A DNA stretch of 64,000 bases from Orychophragmus violaceus (taxonomy: Eukaryota; Streptophyta; Magnoliopsida; Brassicales; Brassicaceae): assembly GCA_030180135.1 (NCBI GenBank), contig CM058239.1, positions 69,447,823 through 69,511,822 of the forward strand, in the 5' to 3' direction. Below, piece after piece: positions 1 through 10,717 of this stretch. Made by a program: the position numbers and the translations under genes. How positions within the stretch are numbered: the first letter of the stretch is position 1; each line of letters opens with the position of its first letter. The notes under the pieces were generated by a model. It was given only the letters and a program-made list of their open reading frames with translations. It was not told the origin of the DNA and did no database searches.

Positions 1-1793
1 GTACGAGAATTAAGACGGTGTTAAAATCTGGAATTAAACCTAATGAACGTATGGTTTATGGATGGATATCGGATTAGGTTTAATAAGAGTTACAAAGAAG
101 AAACGAATTAAGTAAAGGAAAGATGAGACGTTGGGGAGTTTAGTAATCTACTAGCTCTAAACCGACGGATCGGGGATTTAATAAAAGATACTTAGAAAAG
201 GTTAAGAAAAGGGAAAGTGATGTGATTGGTGTGCCGTCTACGGATTAGCAATCCGCTATTCCAAGGTAGCGGACGTTAATGAGATGCAGGCCGTCTACGG
301 ATTAGCAATCCGCTAATCCAAGGTAGCGGACGTTAATGAGATGTGGGCCATCTACGGATTAGCAATTCGCTAATCCAAGGTAGGGGACGTGAATTGATTA
401 AAAGACTTTAGAAACCCTAATAGGCCTGATTGTGTGGTGTTGGTGTGATTGTTTGGTATTGTTGTTGAGATTTTTGTGCAGTCCTATTAGATCATCTCGG
501 TGTTGGGCCGAGCGATCCGTGTGGATATTGAACTTGGTCACGGGACCGGTTAAGTCGTGGCATCTGACTCGGTACGGTGTCGAGTCAGGGCAGTGGTGTG
601 GGTGTGTGTGTGTAGACATGCGGGATATGGTGTGGAGATTGTTGTTGATTATTGATTGAGAATGATTGCCAGAGTCTGAGTGAGTCTGCGTGTTTACTTT
701 TCTGCACTAGTACTCTAAGGTGCTTTAGATCCCGTAAGTCTAGGTGTTTGGATACGTTCCGGTACTTCCGACGCGATTGGATCCTCAGGTAGTTACCTGA
801 TCGGACGCCGGCATGTGTGAGATTCGGAGAATACGGGGTCATGTCCTAGGGTCGAATTGCATGGAAAGTTAGGTTACCGTGGGGTAGCCCGAGTCACTGC
901 GTATCGATTGGCTGAGAACAGTGTCCTAGGTCGTATGACTTCGTGTTTACGTCTAGGAGTCGTGGGTTAGTTACCATGTCGGTAACGGTGGAAACCCGTG
1001 GAAGTTACCGAGATCGTAAGGGCCCAGTGTTGTGTTGGTGTGGTTGGTATTGCGCGATAGATAGATCGAGTTTCAATCGAGAGCATGTGCCACAGTGCTT
1101 CCGATTTCCTCTAGTCGCTTTCTCTTTCTTTTGGCAATTGATTGTGTGTTGTGGGCTTGACACGACGTGGTAGTGCGAGATCGGCTGTTTGTTTTGTTGT
1201 TTGTTATTTTGCGAAATTTCGGGCGGGAATCTGTAGATGATAGATAGATTAGAAGCCATAGTGGGGAGCCGACTCGCTGGGTGATCTTAGATCACTCATT
1301 AGACTCTTTTTGTGTGTTTTCAGGTTTAGCAGCGACAGACGCGGGAGGTCCTCAGTGTAGTTTCGAGATCGCTTGTGGCGGGGTTTTGATTCGATGATTT
1401 TGAGTTTTTCTTCGGTTCGGCTTTGGCGCCAATTTTGTATTGAGATTTGTGTGCTGTTCTTGACGATTGGAAAAATGATTTGTAAAGACGATTAAACGTT
1501 ATGTAACGTTTGATTTACTCAGAAATGAATTGGTTTCCCTGATATGGTGTTTAGTCCGAACCGACACAACTCACGGAAGTAGCACAAGTTGTAAAGTTTT
1601 GTACTATGGAAGTGAGGATAGCGGGGTCAAACACGGGTTAGTGCGAGCCTTTGTCTCAAACCGATCTGTCTCTAGCTTCGTCTTTTGGCGAACCTTTCCT
1701 GTTTGACTTGCTTGGGTTTGATTGGTCATGTTCTTGTTTGATTGTTGGCCGGTTAGCTTGACGGTCAGCGGATAATGGGAAAGGGGCGTTACA
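1..1793 (+). repeat. 5' LTR (3' half) of the giant-LTR element
   Basis: It aligns with 12515-14320 of the 3' LTR and ends at the same GGGGCGTTACA. Position 1 corresponds to about 12515, so roughly half of this LTR lies left of the window. Small open frames shared by both LTRs, such as 943-1173, are simply duplicated with the LTR and show no recognisable domain. Confidence 0.9.
233..398 (+). repeat. Three tandem 57-bp units inside the 5' LTR
   Basis: Units start at 233, 290 and 347 with GCCGTCTACGGATTAGCAAT or a close variant, and each contains GGTAGCGGACG or a variant. The period is 57 in both steps. The same array occurs at the matching place in the 3' LTR. Confidence 0.9.
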
Positions 1794-1799
1794 AAAAGG

Positions 1800-1811
1800 T
1801 GGTATCAGAGC
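1800..1811 (+). other. Primer binding site (tRNA-iMet type)
   Basis: TGGTATCAGAGC lies 6 bases after the LTR end. It is complementary to the 3' end of plant initiator methionine tRNA, the usual primer of chromoviruses and copia elements. The match stops after 12 bases. Confidence 0.85.
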
Positions 1812-2061
1812 ATGGTTCGTCATGGGTTGCGAAACTGTTAATTTCTAAGTGTTTTTCGTGTTTTATCGAGTCAAAATTGTGTCTTACCCAAGCATCCATT
1901 AGGAAACCGAGCCGCGTCTGTAAATTCAGGGTTGGGATGGCATAGGAATTTGTATTATCTGTACGAAATTTAACTGTGTTTTTTTTGCAGTCAGCAGCAG
2001 AGTGTCCCTGGATGGAGTGTGTGTGGTTGTGTGTGCATAGTGGGAGATTTCAGCGAGCAGT

Positions 2062-3389
2062 ATGAGTCATCGTCGGATGAGTGCGGGACAGTATCGGGCT
2101 CAGTTAGAGAAGCACCAGGCGAGTTTGAGAGCACAGCCTGGACAGTCACAGGGTTCCCGGATATCTTACCGACTGCCGGTTCGACTGCGAGTGCAGCAGG
2201 GAACGAGAGCAGCCGCCGTAGATTGAAGGCCGTTGCCTGATCCATTACCTTCAGCCTTACAGGACGACGCAGGTACCCAAGACCCATTCATAGGGATGAT
2301 GGGATTCCTGGGATATGCAGACCATGGATTGCCACCATTACCGCCATAGTTAGAGGCGCATGATGTGCCGTTACCCTTTAGCCTACATGAGTCATATTTC
2401 GTCCCTCTCAGTGGAGTGGACTTTATGGTGGACCCGTTACATGCATCAGTTGATATGGATATGGAGACGATAAACCCAGAGCAGCATCCGTATTGGAGCA
2501 GCACGTTGATGAGCAGATGGCGATACTCGGGGACGTTCTAGAGCAGCAGATTGGACCGCACCATCAGCCAGGATCGCCTTGTACACCACTTCATTGGTAG
2601 ACATCATCGTCACTCGGCTCTACCGAGCCACTCTCTGCGACGGAGCCGTTATCTGGGGTGGAGTCGATGTCTGAGTCGGATACACAATTTGAGCCTGTTA
2701 CACTGCCAGGTACACCGCCGACCGAGCCAGTTGCGCCGTCAGAGATCCCACCAACAGACACGATGGACTCGCTACCAGTGATGCCGGCATACCGGACGTG
2801 TAGCGCATGCGGAGTTCAGGTTTTTCACTTGCACGGCTGTCCACGACCCGTCGATCCGCGTTATCGTGAGCCGTACCAGCCGGTACCAGGTCCTTATTAC
2901 TATCAGGTGTGTGGCATGGATGGCCACCTAGCGCCGATTTGTCCGATTGCGGGACCAGGACCGCGTATGTCAGACGCGGAGCCATATCGCGCCCCATTGC
3001 CTGAGGGCTTCCGACCCGGACCTAGTCGCCGAGACACCAAGCTCATTCCGCAGCCGGTCATTCAGCCACCAGCCGCCCAGGTACCTGTAGTGCAGCCGCC
3101 ACTAGTGCAGCCACCGAGACCAGTGATGATTTGCCGGAGATGTGGAGATGAGGGACACCGAGCATTTGTTTGTTCCAGAAGGTCTCACTCAGTGCCTACT
3201 GTTGTGTGTCAGTTATGTGATCGAGAGGGACACGTCGCTCGTTTATGTTCGACGGCAGAGCCGCAGCAAATTGGAGCACCGTCCAGAGATGCAAATCCAC
3301 CGCACCCTCTCGGCACACCTGTAAGTGGTTACCACCGCGAGCCGCGATGCCGTTTGTGTTGGGAATTCCGGTCGTGTTGGGGCTGTTAG
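2062..3389 (+). pseudogene. gag-like gene with repeated zinc knuckles (broken)
   Basis: This is the only coding trace of the giant-LTR element. One frame opens at 2062 and is broken by stops at about 2224, 2350 and 2540; a one-base shift near 2486 leads, after one more stop near 2609, into the open part 2658-3389 (243 codons). That part holds a proline-rich segment (residues 123-146) and a row of zinc-knuckle-like motifs: Cys48/51-His57-Cys61 (odd spacing), a second at residues 82-95 whose first Cys is Tyr, two perfect C-x2-C-x4-H-x4-C knuckles at 149-162 and 174-187, and a cysteine cluster at 211-223. Normal gypsy Gag has one or two knuckles followed by protease; no protease follows here. 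The likely role is nucleocapsid-like RNA binding in packaging. The stops suggest it is now dead in this copy. Confidence 0.65.
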
Positions 3390-4808
3390 GACTAGGATAG
3401 TTAGGCCAGGTAAGTGTGGTCACTAACTATGTTTTTTTCCTGTGTATATAGATCGGCGATCTTCGCGTGTCTTTTCTGACATCTCCAGGGTATGATGGTA
3501 CGGTTTGGGGTGTTATGGTGATGATGACGGACGTCTTCTTGTATTTATGTTTTATATATGTATTAAGAACCTCGAAACATGTGTTATGTCATTTTTGTAT
3601 ATATGTGACGCAGAATGTTCAACTTATCATTATGACTTGTGTAGTAATTGTTTGCATGCGTGTGATGGTTTTGGGATGCAAACGAGTTACCATGTGAAGT
3701 CTGATGATGAGTGGAACTGACGACTGTTCATCATAACCTAAACCCAGACTGACGACCTATCCGGAGCGATCTTGTGATTGCGTGGTTGTGTGTGGTAATT
3801 GTTTACTTCTGTATTTATTGCTTGCGTGCTTTATCTAATACTTGAGTGATGCATTGGATAGGTAGGGTGGTGTTTTGTTCATTGGTGTAGCGCTGTTAGG
3901 GTGCTAGTTTGCTTTTATGGCATGCATAGCATTTGCAGATCGTTGATGGTAGTGGTGAGCCATTCGATTGCTAGTTGTGTTTTGTGGGCTCGAATAGCTT
4001 GAATTTTATCGCAATCATTAAGTTGGTAGAAATAGAAAGTGTTAGAACCTTTTCGTTTAAAGTATTGAGCTAACTCAAGAATGGTTGTATTTGACCATCG
4101 ATTCATGAAAGAGCGGAATTATAGAATATCGTTACTTAATCATGGGTAACCAGTGGGTACATGATTAACTAACTATATCTCTATGAGGAAGTGATATCGA
4201 GGGATGGATTGGTTTGAATTTCACCGCTCTAGTGAAAGTGTTGTGTTGAATGTAGGGCGGAATGGACGATGCGATACGATTACGAGACCGAACCCGAACC
4301 CGAAAGCGAGATGGAGTGTAAAGGAGCCGTGAGACAAGTTGACCCGGGAAGTGAAGCAGTTGTTATGGATCGTCAGTGGAAAATGTATCAGTGCAAGGCA
4401 ACTGGAAGAACGAAGATGTCGGTATGATGAGTCAGCGAAAAGATTTGAGGTAACATCAGCGACAGTGTGGAAACCAGAGTGAAGCAATCAGTGTGAATGG
4501 AATGGAGGTTTAGCAGAGTCGAATTCAAACATCATAATTCTTGGGGAGCGTTCATGAAGGAAGAGTCAGTAGCGGGAACGGAGTGGGGCTATTAGTACGG
4601 ATGGAGTTGGATCCATCAAGACGTCAGGTTGGAAATATAGATTCTTGAAGAATGTCTCGGGGAGACAAACCAGTGACGGGAAAGACGTGGAATTCGAAGC
4701 AAAGTGGGGAAGTCAGAAGTGAGAATCAGAGCAAAGTAAATGTTTGTGGAAGATCGAGGTTCAGTTAAGTAGAAAAGTGGCAAAGTAAAACGAGATCAAG
4801 AAACAAAG
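3390..4808 (+). other. Non-coding internal 3' region of the giant-LTR element, left part
   Basis: No recognisable domain in any frame. It continues after the copia-1 insertion at 10412-10717. The short open frames here show no motif. Confidence 0.6.
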
Positions 4809-5257
4809 TATTGATCATGATAAGAACAAATGTGCAAGTCTTGTGTATTATCAAAATATGCACAAGTATTGCACATTTGATAATGTGCAAACAATGGGAC
4901 ATTATGAAAAGGATTATGAGGCGCCAACTATTGTCAAAGTATAAGGTTAATGTGTAACCTAAATGTGACCGTTGGAGCATAAGGAGTGTGGCGCCAAAGA
5001 AGTGGTCCCAAAGTGGTCCACGGTTCTCTCTCTCTCTCCTGCCATGCTCAGACCTCATCAGACTTTGTCCTTTGTTTATTTTGGCTTTAAGCTCCTTTAG
5101 GTTAAGCATCTTTGGTCTTTTGTATCCAATATATAAGTTGTAACCCCAAAAGATCAATGTAACAAGTTTTTGAGTCTCTCATTCTCTCATCTCTCTAAAA
5201 CCGCAACCATGACTCAAGAACCCTAATTCTTCTAATGTTTACACTCTAAATCTCTCA
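4809..5257 (+). repeat. 5' LTR of copia-1
   Basis: 449 bp, TATTGATC to TCTCA, equal in length to 9963-10411 with no difference noticed. It contains a perfect 8-bp stem with 6-base loop at 4869-4890 (TTGCACAT, loop, ATGTGCAA) and a CT-rich stretch near 5027-5040. The region after it up to the first ATG (5258-5559) is CT-rich untranslated leader. Confidence 0.97.
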
Positions 5258-5269
5258 TGGTATCAGAGC
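5258..5269 (+). other. Primer binding site of copia-1 (tRNA-iMet)
   Basis: TGGTATCAGAGC starts at the base right after the LTR, as usual for copia elements. Confidence 0.95.
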
Positions 5270-5559
5270 ATTGATCTCCATTCTCCTAAATCTCTCTCTT
5301 ATTCTTCAATCTCTCAGCTTCTCTAATCTCTCGGCTACAAAACCCTAATTCTCTCTCTCTTAATCTCTCGGTTCTACAAGCTCTCAAACTCTAATTTCTC
5401 TCTGTTCTTCACTTGTTCTCTTCACTACTCTCTGCTCCAAACCTGGAAACTTGCTAAAAACCCTTTGGTCCTCCTAAGCTTCTCGGTCTTAAACCCTAGA
5501 AGCGCATTACTCTTTCTCGGTCATCCAAAGCCTTCATCCACTCTCTCCGGTTACACACC

Positions 5560-8500
5560 ATGGAAGACTCCACTCAGCTCAGCTCAAGCTTGAGGCCTAC
5601 TGCTGTTCCTGTTATGCTCAAAGGAATCAACTACAGGACATGGCAAAGGACCATCAAGACAGCCATTTGTGGAAGAGGATTGTGGGATCACATCTTGGAG
5701 GATAAAACACCAACTGAAGAAGATGAAGCCAAGAAGAAGGATGAGGAAACCAAGAAGGCAGAAGCTAAATGGTTTCAAGAAGATCAGCTTGTGCTTGGCT
5801 TTCTCCAAAACTCTCTTGACTCATCCATCCTTGAAGCTTATTCTCATTGTGAGACAGCCAAGTCACTGTGGGATACTCTCAAGAAGATTTATGGAGATGT
5901 TTCAAATCTGAGCAGAGTATATGAGGTGAAGAAGGCCATAAATGAGCTGAAACAAGAAGACCATGACTTTACCAAATATCTTGGGAAGTTCTCTTCAGCA
6001 TGGTCTGAACTTGAGATGCTAAGGCCAAGCACTTTAAACCCCAAGGTTCTCATTGAGAGAAAGGAGCAAGACAAGATCTTTGGCCTTCTACTCAACTTGA
6101 ATCCGGTTTACAATGATGCCATCATGAAGATCCTAAGGGAGACTACACTTCCTGATTTTGAAGAGGTGTGCTCAAGGCTCCAAAAGGAAGAAGGAAACAT
6201 TGGTTTGTTTGGAGGAAAGGGGGAGTTGGTGACTGCCAACAAAGCCGGCTTCAAACCTGAGGAGAAGAAGGCGCCATTTTGTGATCATTGCAAGAGGAAA
6301 GGCCACTCCAAGGATAAGTGTTGGGTCCTTCATCCCCACCTCAAACCAGACAAGTTCAAGAACTCAAGGGCAAATGCAAACATCTCACAAGAAGCTGTGA
6401 ATGAACCTGCCTCTACTTCAGCTCAAGGAGGGGAGCTTGCACTCTACACAGCCACTGAATATGTGAAGAGGAGTGACCTTGAGGACCTCATCAAGGCCTA
6501 TGCCTCAAAGCTCTCTGGTATCTCTTTATTTTCACATAAATTGCTTAGTAAAACTGATCATAATTTGGTAGTAGATTCAGGAGCTTCTCACCACATGATT
6601 AGTGATGCTAAGTTGTTAAAAGATATTAAACCTGCCCTAGGAAGAGTAACTATAGCTGATGGTCAAGGGATTCCTATAATTGGTACAGGAAAGTTGAGGT
6701 TATTTAACTAGGAAAGTGATGCATTCTATGTTCCTAAGTTTAAATCTAACTTGCTGTCGGTTAAGAGGATCACCAAAGACTTGAATTGCAATGTTATCTT
6801 TGGGCCTAATGATGTTTGTTTTCAGGATATTAAGAATGGAAAGGTTATTGGAAGAGGTGGTACACAAGATGAGCTTTACCTCCTTGAAGACACTTCTCCA
6901 AGCAACTCGGATTCATTAGCTTTTAAATCCTGTTTTTCTTTCAATCAAAATGTCCTATGGCATGCTAGACTAGGACACCCTCATGCTCGTGCTTTGAACT
7001 TAATATTGCCTAGTGTTAGCTTTGATCATTCAACTTGTGAAGCTTGTATTCTTGGCAAACATTGTAGAACTATCTTTCCTAAGTCAACTACTATTTATGA
7101 ACATTGCTTTGATCTTGTGCACTCTGATGTTTGGACTTCACCTTGTCTGTCTAGAGATAGAAACAAGTATTTTGTGACCTTCATAGATGAAAAATCAAAA
7201 TATACTTGGGTAACATTGCTGCCATCTAAAGATAGGGTGTTTGATGCATTTTTGAATTTCCAAAACTATGTTACTAATCAGTTTAATGCCAAGATCAAAG
7301 TGTTTAGGTCTGATAATGGAGGAGAGTATACAAGCCAAAGATTCAAAGCTCACTTGAACAAGTGTGGGATCCTTCATCAAACAAGCTGTCCCCATACTCC
7401 TCAACAAAATGGTGTGGCTGAAAGGAAGAATAGACATCTCATGGAAGTTGCTAGGTCTATGATGTTCCACACCAATGTTCCTAAGAGGTTTTGGGGAGAT
7501 GCAGTGTTGGCAGCATGTTATCTCATCAACAGGATCCCAACTAGAGTCCTTCAAGACATTTCACCATATGAGGTATTGAACAAAGCCAAACCATTTATTG
7601 AACACTTACGTGTGTTTGGTTGTGTTTGTTTTGTATATATCTCAGGGGATCAAAGGAACAAGCTAGATGCTAAAAGCACAAGGTGTATGTTTCTTGGATA
7701 CTCCACAACTCAGAAGGGCTACAAATGTTTTGATCCAAGCAACAACAGGACCTATGTTTCAAGGGATGTTAAGTTCATTGAGGGGCAGAGTTACTATGAG
7801 AAGAAGGATTGGGAAGGTTTGAAAGATCTCTCAAGATCACCTTCTGATTTGGCTACAAGTTTAAAGTACTTGTTGGATCACTTGGGTAATGACACCCCAC
7901 GGCCAGAGAAGCATGAAACAACTACCCAAGAAGCTCGACAAGAGGATACTGAACCAGAAACACACACACATGAACCGGCTGAAGCTCAAGAAGACACTCT
8001 ACCTCAAGATCAGAACCAAGTGGACTTGGATATGGATGAGGATGAGATAGTTTATCAAGAGGCAGTGGGTAATGAGGAGGTGGTTAATCAACAGGTTCAG
8101 CAACTCAGGAGAAGCACAAGGGAAAAGAAAGATCCATCAGAATGGATGAAGACAAGAGTCTACTACAACAACCAAGCAGTAGTTCATCCTAGTCAGTCTA
8201 CTTGTTCTATTGACTTGCTACCATCTAGTCACAAGGCCTTTCTTGGAAAGATTGAGCTAAACCAAGTGCCTAAGACTTATGAAGAGGCTGAGGGTATCAA
8301 GGTTTGGATGGATGCAGTAAAGGATGAGAAAGAAGCTATGGAGAGGAACCACACTTGGATTGTAGAGAAGCTGCCGAAAAAGAAGAAGACTGTTAGCTCT
8401 AAATGGGTCTTCACAATCAAGTATAAAAGCAATGGAGACATAGAGAGGTACAAGGCAAGGCTAGTAGCAAGGGGATTCACTCAAACCTATGGAGAGGACT

Positions 8501-9810
8501 ATACAGATACCTTTGCACCAGTGGCTAAACTTCACACAGTGAGAGTCACATTGAGCTTAGCTACAAACCTCTCATGGAATCTATGGCAAATGGATGTGAA
8601 GAATGCTTTTCTACAAGGTGAACTTGAAGAGGAAGTGTATATGACTCCACCACCAGGTTTGAAGCACTTGTGTAAAGATGGTGAAGTTTTGAGGCTGAGA
8701 AGGGCAATTTATGGTCTGAAGCAATCACCAAGGGCATGGTACCATAAGCTTAGTCATACTCTCATGGACCATGGTTTCAAGAAGTCTCAATCTGATCACA
8801 CATTGTTCACGCTTCAAAGTGCTCAAGGAGTGGTGGTGGTTCTGATCTATGTGGATGATTTGATTATCACAGGAAGTGATAATGATGGGATTCAGTCTAC
8901 AAAGGATTATCTCAAGAGTTCCTTTGATATTAAAGACCTTGGAGAGTTGAAGTACTTCTTGGGCATTGAAGTTTGCAGATTCAATGATGGATTGTTTCTG
9001 TCCCAAAGGAAGTATGTTAAAGACTTGTTGACAGAAACAAGTATGCTTGATTGCAAGATTGCAAAGAATCCTCTTGAAGATGGCTACCAAGTCAATAGAA
9101 AGGGGGAGAAATCAGATGAAGTCAAGTTCAAGGATGTCTCATTGTACAGGAGGCTGGTTGGGAAGCTTATCTATCTCACTCTCACAAGACCAGACTTGTG
9201 TTTTGCTGTGAATCAAGTTAGCCAACATATGCAATCACCTACAGTGTATCATTGGAGTTTGATTCAGAGGATACTCAGATATCTCAAAGGATCAACTGAA
9301 CAAGGTATTTGGATGGGTAAGAATGATAGCACAGAGATTGTTGGCTATTGTGATGCAGATTGGGCTGGGGATAAGAGTGACAGAAGATCAACAACCGGTT
9401 ATTGCACCTTCATTGGAGGCAACTTGGTGACTTGGAAGACAAAGAAGCAGAAGGTGGTATCTTGTTCTAGTGCTGAAGCTGAGTATAGAGCCATGAGGAA
9501 GCTTGCAACCGAGTTAACATGGCTGAAGGCTTTGCTTAAGGACTTTGGCATATAGCAATCAAGTCCAATCACCTTCCATTGTGACAATCAGGCTGCTATT
9601 CACATTGCAACCAATTCAGTGTTTCATGAGAGGACAAAGCACATTGAGATTGATTGTCACAAGGTAAGGGAGAAGATTGAAGATGGAACCATTCTGCCTT
9701 GTTACACAAAGAGTGAAGATCAACTTGCAGACATCTTCACAAAGGCTGCTAGTCTTAAGGTTTGCACTCATGTCTTTGGCAAACTAGGACTAGTAGCTAT
9801 TCATGATTAG
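5560..9810 (+). pseudogene. copia-1 Gag-Pol polyprotein with two in-frame TAG stops
   Basis: One frame runs 5560-9810, broken only by TAG at 6709-6711 and TAG at 9553-9555; no frameshift is seen. Order is gag (UBN2-type), CCHC knuckle at residues 241-254, aspartic protease (DSGASHHM, Asp339), GAG-pre-integrase (HARLGHP near 6961), integrase with D at 7125, D at 7312 and E at 7420 (35 residues between the last two), reverse transcriptase (YVDD at 8848-8859) and RNase H (YCDAD at 9346-9360). The Copia order integrase before reverse transcriptase is clear. The first TAG lies just after protease and the second inside RNase H. The family normally makes one polyprotein cut by its own protease in virus-like particles. 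Seemingly identical LTRs with two nonsense codons mean either very recent mutation or a copy made in trans. Confidence 0.96.
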
Positions 9811-9951
9811 AACTCTCCTGATTCATGAGCAGCATACTCTTTTTCCCTTGATGTGGTTTTGTCCCAAGTGGTTTTCCACATCAAGGTTTTTAATGAGGTG
9901 TTGCCATGATCATTCCAAGTTCAGTCTTTAGGGTGATTCCAAAGTCTGAAC

Positions 9952-9962
9952 TTGAGGGGGAG
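9952..9962 (+). other. Polypurine tract of copia-1
   Basis: TTGAGGGGGAG directly precedes the 3' LTR; this is the usual plus-strand primer of plant copia elements and fixes the LTR start at TATTG. Confidence 0.9.
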
Positions 9963-10411
9963 TATTGATCATGATAAGAACAAATGTGCAAGTCTTGTGT
10001 ATTATCAAAATATGCACAAGTATTGCACATTTGATAATGTGCAAACAATGGGACATTATGAAAAGGATTATGAGGCGCCAACTATTGTCAAAGTATAAGG
10101 TTAATGTGTAACCTAAATGTGACCGTTGGAGCATAAGGAGTGTGGCGCCAAAGAAGTGGTCCCAAAGTGGTCCACGGTTCTCTCTCTCTCTCCTGCCATG
10201 CTCAGACCTCATCAGACTTTGTCCTTTGTTTATTTTGGCTTTAAGCTCCTTTAGGTTAAGCATCTTTGGTCTTTTGTATCCAATATATAAGTTGTAACCC
10301 CAAAAGATCAATGTAACAAGTTTTTGAGTCTCTCATTCTCTCATCTCTCTAAAACCGCAACCATGACTCAAGAACCCTAATTCTTCTAATGTTTACACTC
10401 TAAATCTCTCA
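9963..10411 (+). repeat. 3' LTR of copia-1
   Basis: Same length and, as far as I can read, same sequence as 4809-5257. It is followed at once by the CAAAG target duplication. Confidence 0.97.
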
Positions 10412-10717
10412 CAAAGCTGTAATTAAGTGGGAATAATAAAAAGCAAGTAAAGAAGTGCCGTCAAGATCAGGGACTGGATATAGAGAAGTGATTGAGTAAG
10501 CAACGCGGAGGATGGTGGAAAGTTTGGAATGAGGTAGCGAACCGCCAGAGAGTCTGGGATGTGGATTTTGAATGTCAAAGGTCAAGTAACGAGACATTGG
10601 TTTATGAGAAAGGAGCAGTAAAAGAACGTAGTGAAGCAACTTGCAGGGGTTGGTGCCGATTCAAAGTCTGTTGATGACGGAGAATTCGGGGACCAAATTC
10701 CTGTAAGTGGGGAAGAA
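10412..10717 (+). other. Internal 3' tail and polypurine tract of the giant-LTR element
   Basis: It begins with the CAAAG duplication left by copia-1 and resumes the interrupted non-coding region. AAGTGGGGAAGAA at 10705-10717 is the polypurine tract directly before TGTAATATCC. No coding signal. Confidence 0.75.

Larger units (their letters stand above)
4809..10411 (+). mobile_element. Ty1/copia retrotransposon copia-1, young, with TA..CA LTR ends
   Basis: A complete element of 5603 bp with two 449-bp LTRs in which I see no difference. It has a primer site directly after the 5' LTR, a single-frame polyprotein with two stops, a purine tract and a 5-bp target duplication CAAAG (4804-4808 and 10412-10416). 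It sits in the non-coding internal part of the giant-LTR element. Both LTRs begin TATTGATC and end TCTCA, that is TA..CA rather than TG..CA; the target duplication and the purine tract ending GGGGGAG both fix this boundary. Seemingly identical LTRs mean a very recent insertion. Confidence 0.97.

Noticed and set aside
943..1173. 76-codon frame kept in both giant LTRs (also 13493-13723) as a conserved gene
   Set aside because: Both copies come from LTR duplication, so openness in both is not independent evidence; no domain seen.
1800..1811. tRNA gene suggested by TGGTATCAGAGC
   Set aside because: Only the primer-site complement of tRNA-iMet is present, with no cloverleaf around it; the same holds at 5258, 30559 and 41112.
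4765..5157. 130-codon minus frame and its twin in the other LTR
   Set aside because: Antisense frame within an LTR, duplicated with it; no domain.
7195..7554. Minus-strand 119-codon frame
   Set aside because: Shadow of the copia-1 integrase coding sequence.
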